NCBI GenBank assembly: GCA_010093685.1
Contig: MU006216.1
Span: 757,065 to 821,064, forward strand
Direction of reading: 5' to 3'
DNA length: 64,000 bases
DNA from: Ophiobolus disseminans
Lineage: Eukaryota > Ascomycota > Dothideomycetes > Pleosporales > Phaeosphaeriaceae
The translations under genes and the position numbers were made by a program. Each line of letters opens with the position of its first letter. Position 1 is the first letter of the stretch. Below, one piece after another: positions 45,591 to 56,765 of the stretch. The notes under the pieces were generated by a model. That model made no database searches. It worked only from the letters and a program-made list of their open reading frames with translations, and had not been told where the DNA came from.

Positions 45591-46050
45591 TCAGCTCGCA
45601 CCCTTCAGCACCTGCTCCAGACTGTTCTTGCTATTCGTGTACGTCTTCTCCAGATAATCCTCCTTCTTATCCAGATTCGACATCTCCTTCGTCAGCGCCT
45701 CGCCTTCGACTTGCAGACGCTTCTGCACGTCTGGAATGGCTGTGCAGACGAACCTGTACCAATTTAGCAGCTTGTTATGTGAAGGCCACGGGCATACAAC
45801 TAACATCTTTCCAACGCCTTCGTAGACTTTCGTGTCTTTTGGTAATGAAGAGACTTCCGAGGAAGTCAGTTGTAGCATGCGCCCTTCTCGTGTCCGCGCT
45901 GTTTTCTGTTGGCGCACGATGAGGAGTTGTTGTTCTGCGAAGGCTTTCTTTTGGCTGATCTCTTGAAAGACCTGATGGTGTTAGTTTCAATACCGCAGAG
46001 ATGCGCTACTATTGATTCACCTTCTGCAAGGCCTCATTATTCATCGACAT
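45591..46050 (-). CDS. PFD1: Prefoldin subunit 1
   Basis: Three exons, 46050-46021, 45971-45805 and 45753-45591, give 119 residues. Prefoldin is a hexameric jellyfish-shaped chaperone that hands unfolded actin and tubulin to the CCT chaperonin; subunit 1 is a beta-type member. The sequence is almost entirely two coiled-coil helices around a short beta hairpin, as expected: MSMNNEALQKVFQEISQKKA, then LQLTSSEVSSLPKDTKVYEG, VGKMFVCTAIPDVQKRLQVE and the second helix. The first exon has only ten codons. It is divergent from the ceramidase gene across 417 bp and two genes from beta-tubulin, a client protein, but that neighbourhood may be chance. Confidence 0.92.
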
Positions 46051-46467
46051 GGTGAATTTGGCTGTTCGTGATAGTGATATTGTGGCGCTCACGAGATTGG
46101 AGGCCGCTGCTGCGGGAGGTCAAGCTTTCTCGGTTCGGCAGGCGTAGCTTCCCTGTCTGCGTGTGATTGGCTGAGGAACCAACAATCACTGTTTTGGCTG
46201 ACATTTCGCGACAACCTTTTGACACCGACGTCCACGCGTAAATTCACCCTTGTTCATTTTACTTCTCTATTCGTTCCTTATCGCCGTTGTCGTTCACTAG
46301 TCAGTTGTTCAAGCATGACGCAGCAGCCTTGACCTTCCGCTCACGGTCCGCTCCTTAGTCTGAGATCCGCCCACACCCGGCCCGGGTACCTTTTTTTGAA
46401 ACTTTGTAACCTTCACCTCTACTACACCATACAAAACGATCTCTTCTATACTCTTCTGCTCGGCAAG
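46051..46467. promoter_or_regulatory. Divergent promoter, prefoldin 1 / alkaline ceramidase
   Basis: A compact 417-bp region between two divergent starts, with C/T-rich tracts towards the ceramidase start (46256-46310 and 46416-46460). It presumably serves both genes. Confidence 0.6.
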
Positions 46468-47593
46468 ATGGCAGCATCTTTCTTTGCGCGGGTCCCTTCG
46501 ATACCGTACCCACCAGAGCAGGGCGGACGTTGGTCTCCTGTCACTTCTACGTTAGACTGGTGCGAGGAGGTTTGTAAGCATGTGCTTTTTATGAAAAATG
46601 TGCTAATGGCGATGTAGAACTATGTCGTAACTCAATACGCGGCGGAAATTGTCAACACCCTCACCAACCTTCTGTTTATGTATCTGGCTGCCAAAGGCAT
46701 TCGCAGCTGTTTGAAACATGGACATGACACGGTGTTCCTCGTAGCCTTCATTGGCTATCTTCTTGTCGGTACAGGAAGCTTTCTGTTTCACGCAACACTG
46801 AAATGTAGGTCAACATACCATGTCCTGGTGTGTGTCGAGCACAATTAACAAGTCCAGACCCAATGCAACTGGTTGATGAGCTCTCCATGATCTACACTAC
46901 TTGTCTGATGAACTATGCAACGTTCTCGTATGGCAAGAGTAGACTATACTCTACCTTGCTAGCAGTCGGCCTGATATCACTTGCGGTGTTCATCACAGGC
47001 TACTACCACTACCTCCAGGATCCTGACTTCCATCAAAATGCGTATGCTATCCTGACAGCAATTGTGCTCCTGCGAGCAATGTATGTCATGGAAGTCAACA
47101 TTCGTCCAAAGTTCCGTTCCAAAGAGCGTGAAGCAGCAGATCCTCGGCCGCATGGTGATGCAGCAGTCAAGGCGCGCGAAGATCAGAAGGATTTGAAGAC
47201 GCTTGGGCTTATGTGGAAGATGATCACATTCGGCTTGAGCATCTTTCTGGGCGGCTTCCTGGTCTGGCATTTAGACAACGAACACTGCTCAAAGCTCATC
47301 AAGTGGCGGAGAGCGATTGGTTTGCCCTGGGGATTTGCACTAGAGGGCCATGGATGGTGGTGAGTACTGTCTTAATATCGCAGGACTCGAGCTGACACTT
47401 TTACAGGCACTTGATGACTGGGACGGGCGCGTATTTCTATATAGTTTGGGGGATTTGGTTGAGACACTATCTCAACTATAGACAGGACGAGTTCGAGCTC
47501 GTGTGGCCGAACTTCTGGACTGTGCCTGATGTTGTGAGGAAAACCACGTCTACACATGTAGATTCAGCACGAGGAGTGAAGAAGGAGTTATGA
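46468..47593 (+). CDS. Alkaline ceramidase
   Basis: Four exons, 46468-46569, 46618-46804, 46858-47359 and 47407-47593, give 325 residues. Alkaline ceramidases are seven-helix ER/Golgi hydrolases that split (phyto)ceramide into sphingoid base and fatty acid. Family landmarks: GRWSPVTSTLDWCEENYVVT at the N-terminus, FLFHATLKYPMQLVDELSMI with the conserved His and Asp, and GHGWWHLMTGTGAYFY with the C-terminal zinc-binding histidines. Hydrophobic stretches match the seven expected membrane passes. A polar cytoplasmic insert (PKFRSKEREAADPRPHGDAA) precedes helix six. Corresponds to yeast Ypc1/Ydc1, which cannot be told apart here. All splice junctions keep phase and restore conserved residues. Confidence 0.93.
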
Positions 47594-48040
47594 GATGCGT
47601 CTCCAGATTGTAGTTGTGTCTGCTTCAGTGAATTGGTTCAGACATGCACCGTTATGCAAAGATGTGCATGGGTCGGCCGTCTAGACTTGGAACGGCAAAA
47701 ACTTGACGCATCCTGTCAGAGGATGGAATTAAGAACAGGCTCAATCAAGCTGTAAGGAGTAAACTACGATGTAACCCTAGCAACCTGCTGTAGTTTGCAA
47801 GTTACTCACATGTATGCTGCGTGTTCCTGGGCTGCACTTGCTGTTGCCTGCCGGCAGGGAAGGCGCGCTAGGCTAGTGTGTTGTGGCCCTAGCGGTACCC
47901 ACATCGCTTTCCATTCTCGCTCGAGGACCTGACCGCCCTTCCATTCTCTTGCCAGCAGCACCAACACCAGCCGCCTCCACCCAGCTTCACCCCCATCTTC
48001 AGCTCCAGTAACCACCTTTACCACACACACGACCGCCAGC
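47594..48040 (+). promoter_or_regulatory. Beta-tubulin promoter region
   Basis: A 447-bp region upstream of the tubulin start. A TAACCCTAG word, similar to the telo-box found in some housekeeping promoters, lies near 47772-47780. The last 100 bp before the ATG are C/A-rich and nearly free of G, typical of a highly expressed fungal leader. Confidence 0.5.
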
Positions 48041-49602
48041 ATGCGTGAAATTGTGAGTATCCGTCCCGCGGTGCAGGCTTACTGCAGCGCGCGTCGACCC
48101 CGCGTTTTCAGGGTCAACAAAACATTCAGGAACAACAGCTGACCGCGCTTGCGACCAACAGGTTCACCTCCAGACCGGCCAATGCGTAAGTTCGCCTCCG
48201 GGCTGCCCATACGAGACGCAAAGCTCACAGATGACAGGGTAACCAAATCGGTGCCGCCTTCTGGCAGAACATCTCCGGCGAGCACGGCCTCGACAGCTCC
48301 GGTGTCTACAATGGCACATCGGACCTCCAGCTCGAGCGCATGAACGTCTACTTCAACGAGGTACGCGAGTCGAGCCTCCCTTTGCCGCCCGCATGCGCAT
48401 ACTGACGCCATTGACAGGCCTCCGGCAACAAGTTCGTGCCCCGTGCCGTCCTCGTCGATCTCGAGCCCGGTACCATGGATGCCGTCCGCGCTGGACCTTT
48501 CGGACAGCTCTTCCGCCCCGACAACTTCGTCTTTGGCCAGTCTGGTGCTGGTAACAACTGGGCGAAGGGCCATTACACCGAGGGTGCCGAGCTCGTCGAC
48601 CAGGTCCTCGATGTCGTCCGCCGCGAGGCCGAGGGCTGCGACTGCCTCCAAGGCTTCCAGATCACCCACTCCCTCGGTGGTGGAACTGGTGCCGGTATGG
48701 GCACGCTCCTCATCTCCAAGATCCGCGAGGAGTTCCCCGACCGTATGATGGCCACTTTCTCGGTTGTGCCGTCCCCCAAGGTCTCCGACACCGTTGTCGA
48801 GCCCTACAACGCCACCCTCTCCGTCCACCAGCTGGTCGAGAACTCCGATGAGACCTTCTGCATCGACAACGAGGCTCTCTACGACATCTGCACGAGGACA
48901 CTCAAGCTCAACAACCCCTCATACGGTGACCTGAACCACCTCGTCTCCGCCGTCATGTCGGGTGTCACCACCTGCCTGCGTTTCCCCGGTCAGCTCAACT
49001 CTGATCTGAGGAAGCTCGCTGTCAACATGGTGCCCTTCCCCCGTCTCCATTTCTTCATGGTCGGATTTGCTCCTCTCACCAGCCGTGGCGCGCACTCCTT
49101 CCGTGCTGTCACCGTTCCTGAGCTTACCCAGCAGATGTTCGACCCCAAGAACATGATGGCTGCCTCTGACTTCCGTAATGGCCGCTACCTGACCTGCTCC
49201 GCCTACTTCCGCGGTAAGGTGTCCATGAAGGAGGTTGAGGACCAGATGCGCAATGTCCAGAACAAGAACAGCTCGTACTTCGTTGAATGGATCCCCAACA
49301 ACGTTCAGACCGCTCTCTGCTCGGTTCCTCCCCGTGGTCTCAAGATGTCGGCCACCTTCGTCGGTAACTCCACCTCGATCCAGGAGCTGTTCAAGCGTGT
49401 TGGTGACCAGTTCACTGCCATGTTCAGGCGCAAGGCTTTCTTGCATTGGTACACTGGTGAGGGTATGGACGAGATGGAGTTCACTGAGGCCGAGTCCAAC
49501 ATGAACGATCTGGTTTCCGAGTATCAGCAGTACCAGGAGGCCTCCATCTCCGATGCTGAGGAGGAGTACGATGAGGAGGCTCCTCTCGAGGCTGAGGAGT
49601 AG
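48041..49602 (+). CDS. TUB2: Beta-tubulin
   Basis: Five exons... four visible splice-defined blocks: 48041-48052, 48162-48185, 48238-48360 and 48418-49602, giving 447 residues. The first block encodes only MREI, the second VHLQTGQC. Intron positions after codons 4, 12 and 53 are the classical ascomycete beta-tubulin pattern. The GTP-binding motif GGGTGAGMG (140-148) is intact and the C-terminus is the usual acidic tail (EEEYDEEAPLEAEE). Codons are strongly biased to C-ending forms, consistent with high expression. Residues linked to benzimidazole response are wild type: His6, Tyr50, Ala165, Phe167, Glu198, Phe200 and Leu240, so this allele should be fungicide-sensitive as far as known target-site changes go. 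The count is four exons with three introns of 109, 52 and 57 nt. Confidence 0.98.
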
Positions 49603-50003
49603 AGTAATTGTTAATACCATGACACCACGCTGTGCTTGGCTGTTGGGATTTGGCAAATGGACATGACTGTGCTGAACGGAGGCAACACTAGCAGCAACTA
49701 TTGTTTCTGTTACGATGTGCTACCTTGCGTTCAGCTACCTTTGAGCGTACAGCGAACCTCTTGTTAATTCAAAGATCTGATGATCGATCTACATTGACCG
49801 GTTTATCTTCAAGACTACCATGTGCTGCATCACTTCGTGACAAATACTGTTTCTTTGAGGGGTTGCTTTTCTTAGTTTCCGAGGAGCTGCAAAATTTCTC
49901 GGGGTTGGCATGATTGTGGATGTATTCATACTCAAGTATCTTTATGGTCTGATCAACGACGAATTGTTGCTTCGTCTGGCGCTCTCAGAGTTGTCATGTC
50001 TGG
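49603..50003. terminator. Convergent 3' region, beta-tubulin / CLC exchanger
   Basis: 401 bp between the 3' ends of two convergent genes, T-rich on the plus strand in its right half. It should contain both polyadenylation sites. No coding frame is supported. Confidence 0.55.
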
Positions 50004-52613
50004 CTACTCGTCTCCTTCATTGTGTTCTCTCAAGTGCTCCAAATATCCCACAAGACGTTTCTTGATTATCACACCTACCAGCTTCCCATTACCTTCATCA
50101 GTCACCATCAGATACCTGCAGATACAAATTTAGCATCCATCACCCGTCAGCATCGTGCCAAATCCTTACCTCAACCCCAGCTTCGAAAACATCTCCACCG
50201 CATACTCCAACGGCGCCTTGGCACATATACTCAACGGCGTGCGATCCACAAACGGAGTTAAATCCACTTCCAGACTCTCTGGCGCAACGTCCTCGTCAGC
50301 ATCGACCTGGCTCCCTAACACCCTGACCTGCAAGTCCGCGGGAAAACTACTCGGAATCAATTTCGTGAGTCCGAATTCAAGTTCAGACTGCGAGATATAG
50401 CCCTGCAGCATGGGCACGCTGGCGGGCGGGTGCGTCTGCACCAGGACCAGTCCGGCGTCCATGAGACCACGCTGGTGCAGCTGGTTTAGTTTCTCTTTGA
50501 GGAGTTCGTAGCTGACTTTGTTCGATGCTGGGACGTGGACTGTGATTTCGGTCATGGTGCGCTTCGGCGGTATGAGCACGGAGGTTAGTTGTTTGCGGCG
50601 TCGGACGATGGATAGGGCGGTGTCGGGGTCAAGGAAGGGGTGGCCCAGGACGGCTTGGGCGAGGTCGTAGACGCCTTCGGAGGAGATTGAGTCTGCGACC
50701 CATTTTGCGATTAGGATTGCGAGCCTATGTGGGAGTGGAGTTAGGATATTGTTGTTCGTATTGGGCAGGATAGAATTCTTAGATGGTGTGCGGACTTACA
50801 TGTGTGGCACGACGTATGATAATTGGCCTGTGAGTTCGAACATAATGACGGCGAGCGAGATGGTCATGCGGCTCACGCCTGCGAGAAAAGCTGCTGAGCC
50901 GACCATGGCGAAGATGCCGGGGCTGATGGAGGGGACCAATTGGCCGACTAAACGGCCGAAGAGGGCGCCTGCGTCAAGAGCGGGGATGATTACGCCCGAG
51001 GGGACTTTGATGCCGAATGTTATGATAGTGAGGACGAGCTTGGTGAGCGTGCCGTAGATGAGGTACCCAACGTATGGCCAGTTGGTTTCCTCTGTGCCAT
51101 TGGCTTCGTGCTGACATACCCAAGAGTACTTCGAGGCGTCGTTGTTGCAATCGACGAGCAAATTCTTGATAATGACATCCCCCGGCTCCCTGGTCAAGGG
51201 GTTGGGGAATTGGAGGAGAGTGGTGGCGAGCACTACGAGGCCGACTTCGAGAACGGGATTCCTCTTGATGATGCCGAAAGCTCTGAACCATTTCGACCAG
51301 AGGAAGTTCAATTTGCAAAACAAGCCACCGAAAATCCCACCAGCGACACCTAGGAGTACGAAGACGAGGTAGTGTACGGCTTTGTAGTCGGTGCCGTAGT
51401 TCGTTTCGAAAAGTACCAGTTTTCCTGTTCCCATTGGATTCAACTCTTTCAACACCATAGCTGCCATCAACGAGCACAAGAAAGCTTTCCACAGCACCTT
51501 TCGAGGAAAGTATGTGCTGATCTCCTCGTAGCTGAAGAGGACGCCACCAATTGGCGCACCAAATGCAACACTTAGTCCACTCGAGCACGCAGCACTGAGC
51601 AGTTCGCGCATCTTTCGACCGTTGTCGCGGTACTTGGGGAACAGCATACCGACGAGGTATCCCACGCACGTCGAGATGTGAACGAATGGTCCTTCCTTGC
51701 CGAGACACATGCCCGTGGAGACGGCGAAAACAGCGCCGAACGCTTTGACGCAGAGAACGTGTAGAGAGAGGAACGACGGTATGCTGAAGCCCGACAAGAT
51801 AGTCTTGATCTCGGGGATTCCGGAACCGGCAGCCATGTACATGATTTTGCCTCCTGGGCTCGCTGCCGGTGTCGCAGGTGCATCATCTTCCTGGTCGTGG
51901 CCATTAATTTTGATTTGTGGCGTCGATGGCTGTTCAATAGACGGTGTAACAGAAGGAAGAGAGCTCCGCGTCATCATAGTTGCACTCGAACTGATAGTAC
52001 CGAATATCAGCGCAAGACCAACGTATATACCAAAACTACGCGCGTAGCTTGGACTCCAAGCATGCCATACACCGCAGTACTCGTCGCCGAGTTCCGAAGC
52101 AGCCCCCAGCAGCAGAGGCGTCTTTTCAGCACAACAGCGCTCGTGGGGCAGGAAGTAGTTTGTTTTGCAGTAGCCGAGTTTCCAATCCGAGACAGTGGCG
52201 ACGGCGATGTCGACAATGAAGGCAACGCATGCTGTTAGGGTGCCGATGAGTACGACTGCGATCCAGCCGGAGCAAGCGTCGAATAGGGAAAGAATCTTGT
52301 AGCGAAGACCTCGGCGGGATTGAATGTAGCGGAAACGGTAGGAGTCTTTGACCTGTAGAAAGTGTTAGTATAGGCTAGTGGAGAGAGTGATAGTAGTCTC
52401 AAGCACCAGATCATGAAGCCAGTCGATGGTAGTATAGTCGTTGTAAGGTAATCGTTCCCCGACCGTACTACCAGCCAATTGCTGCTCCTCCTTCGTCACG
52501 TTTGACGAGATGATCGAATGTGCCTCTTCGTCATGTTCGTGCTGCAGTTGCGATAGCCTGTTTGGGTGAAGCAAAGGCGTGTGTTCACCAGGCTCCTCGC
52601 TGTTCGAAGTCAT
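50004..52613 (-). CDS. CLC-family chloride/proton exchanger with CBS domains
   Basis: Four exons, 52613-52407, 52352-50800, 50724-50170 and 50115-50004, give 808 residues. The CLC core has the selectivity motifs GSGIPE (AAGSGIPEIK), GKEGPFVHI with the gating glutamate, and KVPSGVIIPAL. FSYEEISTYFPRKVLWKAF holds the glutamate that in CLC-3/4/5 and yeast Gef1 marks proton-coupled exchangers, so an intracellular Cl-/H+ antiporter of Golgi, endosome or vacuole is inferred. A C-terminal CBS pair follows, ending DEGNGKLVGVIIKKRLV. The cytoplasmic N-terminus is acidic and ends DWLHDL before intron 1, whose donor GTGCTT is weak. ATG at 52613 is the first in frame. Closest to the Gef1/CLC-3 type by motif; paralogue identity is not certain. 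Confidence 0.93.
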
Positions 52614-53192
52614 CGTACCGATCAACGGAACCCAGTTGTCCTGCGCGAAGCGCGAAGAGTGTCAACGTCTAGCATCGTACAGTTCCCACGAGGTTTAAGT
52701 CTCCATGCAAACAGTGGCTTGACAAGTGACGCACCTGTCACAGATAGCCATCTCTGCGACGCAAGCTTATCTCCCGCGGAAAACAGATCGACGGCAATGC
52801 TTGGACAGCTATTGTGGAGGGTCCAGATTGCTAAGGCTGTGAGAAGATAAGAATACATGGGCTAAGCCGCTTTCGGCTGGATAACGAGATGCAGCATCGC
52901 GTCCGCCACGAGACGCATCTATGAGTGTTCGTGGAAAAGGAAGAAATTCGAAAGCTGTTCATTATCTCTCCGCACCTGAGTATTCTACAAATGCTCACAC
53001 GAGAAATTTGGCAGTAATCCTGACCGACAGCGATGAATGCGCCACCAACGTGAGAAGACCAACCCACGAACGCACTGCTGGAGCCTGTTATGCGACGCAA
53101 GGAAGCTTGTGCTTCTCTAGAGGCCGTCCCGAAAGAGCACTACTCCTCGCCCTGTTTTGCACTGACTAACACACGATGTGGTCATGCTGCGT
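52614..53192. promoter_or_regulatory. Upstream region of CLC gene and 3' end of HMG-box gene
   Basis: About 580 bp between two minus-strand genes. Short frames are not supported. It holds the CLC promoter on the left and the HMG-box gene terminator on the right. Confidence 0.5.
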
Positions 53193-54339
53193 CTAGGCGG
53201 CGACGGCGGCGGCGGTTTCGCGCGCGTGCCTCGCCTTGTCTACCACATACTCGTCCTCGTATTTCTGTCGTAGTATAAGCAAAACTGGAGCTAAAATTGA
53301 AAGAGTATGCAGACCTTCTTCTCACCAGCGCTGAGCGCCTTCCACTCTTCGCTGAGTAGCTTTGCACCTTCAGGAAGAGGGATGTTTTTCAAGTCTCCAG
53401 TGGCATGTCGTGCACGGACGAAGGCAGCATATGCATTGGTTGGCTGCTTCACCTCACGTTCATCAATGATCTTGGAAGTATGGAGCGGGTGCGTCCTCTT
53501 GGTCGTGTTCTTCAACAGCCTGCGCAACTGGGACCGGGCGTTGTTGGCGAGATGGATTTCTTGCGCAGTGTGAGAGAGGACCCAGGCACGGTATTCGGCG
53601 CGTTTGGCCGCAGTCTTCTCTGTCGCCAGGTGATTGTAGTGCTTGAGGACGATCAGCAAAGGAGGGCACTCCAGGACAACGCACATCAATGACTTACTTC
53701 ATGCTCGGCAGGAGTCAGCGTCTTCCACTTCTGGCTCGACTCGACCAGCTTTTGAGACTTGGCGGCTGGAAGCTCGCCCTTCCCTCGAGTGTTCTCGCCA
53801 ATATATGCTACATACGCCGTCAGGGCATGGTGCGACACGGGCTCCCTGAGCGCTGTCCTGCGCAACTCGGAAAGCTTGGCCTTGTCTTGTTTGGCCTTTG
53901 CTTTCTCCTTCTGCTCGGCGGTGAGCACCTTGCGTACAGGTTTCTTCGGGGCTGCTTTCTTGGGCGTCTTCTTGACTGCCTTCTTTGCCGTTGGCTTGGC
54001 CCTGCCCGCGGCCTTGGTGGCCGTCTTCTTCTTGACAGTCTTAGCGGCGGCGGTCTTGGTGGCCCTTGTGGCCCTCTTCGCGGGGGCCGGCTTCGCAGCG
54101 GCCTTTGCCTTGACCGCCTTCGTCACCGTGGCGGTGGGCTTGGTGGCACTCTTTGTGGTGGCATACGAGCGGCGGGCCTCGAGGGCGGAGGCGTAGGCAC
54201 GTGACAGCGCGCGGACTGCCGGCAGACTCGAGGAATTGCGGGCCAGGAGGGTGCGCTGGAGGAAGCGGGCGAGCTGTGGGAGGTGACGCGCCGATGGCTT
54301 GGACTCGCCCAAGCGGCAGAGCGCGCGGTGGGCCAGCAT
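53193..54339 (-). CDS. Mitochondrial HMG-box protein with Lys/Ala-rich linker
   Basis: Three exons, 54339-53698, 53641-53315 and 53264-53193, give 346 residues. The N-terminus (MLAHRALCRLGESKPSARHL to about residue 60) is basic and Asp/Glu-poor, a likely mitochondrial presequence. Residues 62-150 are a Lys/Ala/Thr/Pro-rich tract resembling histone H1 tails. Two HMG-box-like regions follow: one from about 170 (ALTAYVAYIGENTRGKG, SQKWKTLTPAEHEHYNHLAT) and one from about 275 (KQPTNAYAAFVRARHATG, LSEEWKALSAGEKKKYEDE). This layout fits mitochondrial nucleoid-packaging proteins of the Abf2/mtHMG1 type. Intron 1 has an AAG acceptor and intron 2 a weak GTCTGC donor; both restore HMG-box sequence (EHYNHL and KKKYED). 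Mitochondrial location is inferred, not shown. Confidence 0.82.
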
Positions 54340-54736
54340 GGCGACGGGCGCGTGTGCGTCGAGAGTGCAATGCAGTGCGGGCGGTGCTTGGGGGGCGGCG
54401 GGGCAGCTCCGGGCGGGCAATTGATTTTGGGGCGTGTGTCGTGTTGTGGGTAGTGGGCATGCACAGCAATCTGAGATGGGGAGCTCGGCCGCCGCTGCAG
54501 AGTGGAGTGGCTGGTACACGCGGGCCAATGCGCCAGCCGAAAACGTCACAATTCAGGTACGCTGCATCGCTGCCCCACGATCTACGCCCGCGTAGGTGCC
54601 ACCAAGCACGCGGAAACAGCTGACCATATGCACTTAATTTCTTCAGTAAACGCCGGCCAGTGCGCAACGCTACGTAACATTTATGTAATGCACCGGTCTG
54701 ACTTCCTGTTGTCTATCGTCTCATAGAAGAAAGATC
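54340..54736. promoter_or_regulatory. Promoter region of HMG-box gene
   Basis: 397 bp between two minus-strand genes: HMG-box promoter at the left, aminotransferase 3' end at the right. The minus-strand frame stays open upstream of the HMG-box ATG, but the added residues do not look like part of the protein. Confidence 0.5.
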
Positions 54737-56136
54737 CTATATCACCTTGTAACTGTTGCGTGTCAGCACTACTCAGGTCAGATGCATCCATTGAGCCTTA
54801 CCTCCACGGGTGGTCTTCGTCGCCATACTGGATGCTCTCCATCCAGTCCTTCATCTGCTGCGCAACGGGCCCGGCCTCGACGTGGTCCTCGAGGCCGCAG
54901 TCCACGAGACGACCCTTCCAGCTGATCTTGCGAACGGGGGCGACGATGGCGGCCGTACCCGCGCCAAAGATCTCCATCATGCGACCGTCATCGGCAGCCT
55001 CGGCAATGTCCTTCATCGTGAACTTGCGCTCCGACACCGTCCACCCCTTGGGCTCCAGCCGCTCGCGCGCGAGGGCGAGGATCGAGTCTCGGGTGACACC
55101 CTCAAGGATCGTACCGTCGAGTGGCGCCGTGAGCAGCTCTGGCTTGCCCGTCTCCTTGTTCTTGATGGCCGCGAACAGGTTCATAGTGCCGACCTCGGTC
55201 ACGAACTCCTCCTCTCCGAACAGCCACAGGTTCTGGTGGAAGCCGCGGCTGGCAGCCTGCATTTGCGGCAGAATGCATGGCGCATAATTGGCGCCCAGTT
55301 TCTTGTCTCCAACGCCTCCAGGCCAGGCGCGCACAGCATAGTCGGTGGCCTCTAGCGATATAGCCTTGAATCCAGTGGGGTAGTATGGGCCGACGGGCGA
55401 TGCGATTACGTATAGCAGGGCGGATGCTGGAGGGCCAACACCAAGAGTGCGCTGCGTGCCAATCATGGTGGGGCGGAGGTAAAGGGAGTATCCGCGGGCG
55501 CTGGAAGTCTGTCAACGGCGCTCTCTGCCACATCACGACATACTCACTCGGGAATGAAGCGCTTGTCCGTCTTGACGAACTTGCCAATGATGTCAATCAA
55601 GGCGTCGCCGTCGAACGTGGGCAGTGCAATACGCGCCGACGACTTGTTCAGCCTAGCCATGTTCCTGTCCGGCCTGAATAACCTGATGTCGCCTTGCTTG
55701 TCTTTGTACGCCTTCATGCCCTCGAAGCACTCGAATGCGTAGTGGAACACACATGTCGCAGGGTCGAGACTCAGGTTCTGGTACGGGGTGATGCGCGCGG
55801 GCAGCCATCCTTCTGATGCTGTCCATTCGAGCGAGAGCATATGATCTTGAGCGCGTGGTCAGTCCTGGAGCTATAGTGGAGGACATTGGAGCTCGCACCC
55901 GAGAAATTGCGGCCAAAGATGAGCTCCTCTGCGGGCAAGAGGTCTTTGGGCGTCTTTGTCGTGGTGATTGTGAGCTTCGTGGGGTCAATGTCTTTTATCT
56001 TGTTGCCGACAGAGGCATCAGCGTGGATGCTGTACCCTCTCCGACATCGCAGCGATGCGCTGAGCGGCGCTGCTGCGGAACGTGGGGCGCGATGGGAGAG
56101 CGAGGAAAGCAGTCGCAATGACCGCTGCTGGAGCAT
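54737..56136 (-). CDS. BAT1: Branched-chain amino-acid aminotransferase, mitochondrial
   Basis: Four exons, 56136-55899, 55845-55548, 55500-54802 and 54752-54737, give 416 residues. This PLP enzyme exchanges the amino group between Leu/Ile/Val and 2-oxoglutarate, serving both synthesis and breakdown. Residues 1-43 are Arg/Ser/Leu-rich and fit a mitochondrial presequence. FHYAFECFEGMKAYKDKQG, RPDRNMARLNKSSARIALP and ARGYSLYLRPTMIGTQ are family landmarks; Lys246 in KLGANYAPCILPQMQ is the expected PLP lysine. The last exon supplies only YKVI and the stop, completing the conserved HPWSYKV end. Intron 1 (53 nt) uses an AAG acceptor to give NFSDHMLSLEW. A second copy, cytosolic Bat2-like, may exist elsewhere. 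Confidence 0.95.
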
Positions 56137-56765
56137 TGTCCTGGTATACCTGTGACGAGGCAATGGGTGGTGGTCGTGGGCAAGCGGCGCGGGAGACGGG
56201 GTGGAGATGGTGGTCTTGAACTATTATTTTGGGGAAATAGCCGCAGCTGGCCGCGTGAGTCGACAGCATATACCGAGCATGGTCACCACTACGCGCCGTC
56301 CTCGGAGGGCAATCTCACCGCCGTCGCGAAGAAGACCGTAGGGCGCGTGTCATTCACGGATACCTGAGCTTATTCACGTGCCAACACCCGTAGCCATGCA
56401 TCGAGGAACGCAGCTGCAACCGCGTGCGCTTATGTCATGCATGTGAAGCGGCGGGCTAAGAGAGTCCCTGGCCATCACTCTCGAACTCGCGTGGGGTCCG
56501 CGACCATGCTTTGTTCCTGACTGACTGCCTTTGCCGTGCGCATAGCTTCATAACACATAACTGGTAGCACTGTCTCGTCGCCTCACTGGAGTGAATCACG
56601 CCCCCTGCTATGCGCTGAACGTCGAGGCGCACCTCCACCTGGCAGTCTCACCGTCGCCGTCGCCGTGCACACCACCGAACCACATCAGCCCGAGGGATCG
56701 ACCTGCCTGTCCATGACGCCCTCGCTGCATTGCAAAGAGATCGCCGCACGGGCGCATATATCACC
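56137..56765. promoter_or_regulatory. Divergent promoter, aminotransferase / SCY1 kinase
   Basis: About 630 bp between divergent starts. The right third is C-rich (56580-56720), typical of a fungal leader for the SCY1 gene. No supported coding frame. Confidence 0.55.

Noticed and set aside
48079..49656. Minus-strand frames of about 250 codons opposite beta-tubulin
   Set aside because: Antisense shadows of a GC-biased, highly expressed gene; no independent features.
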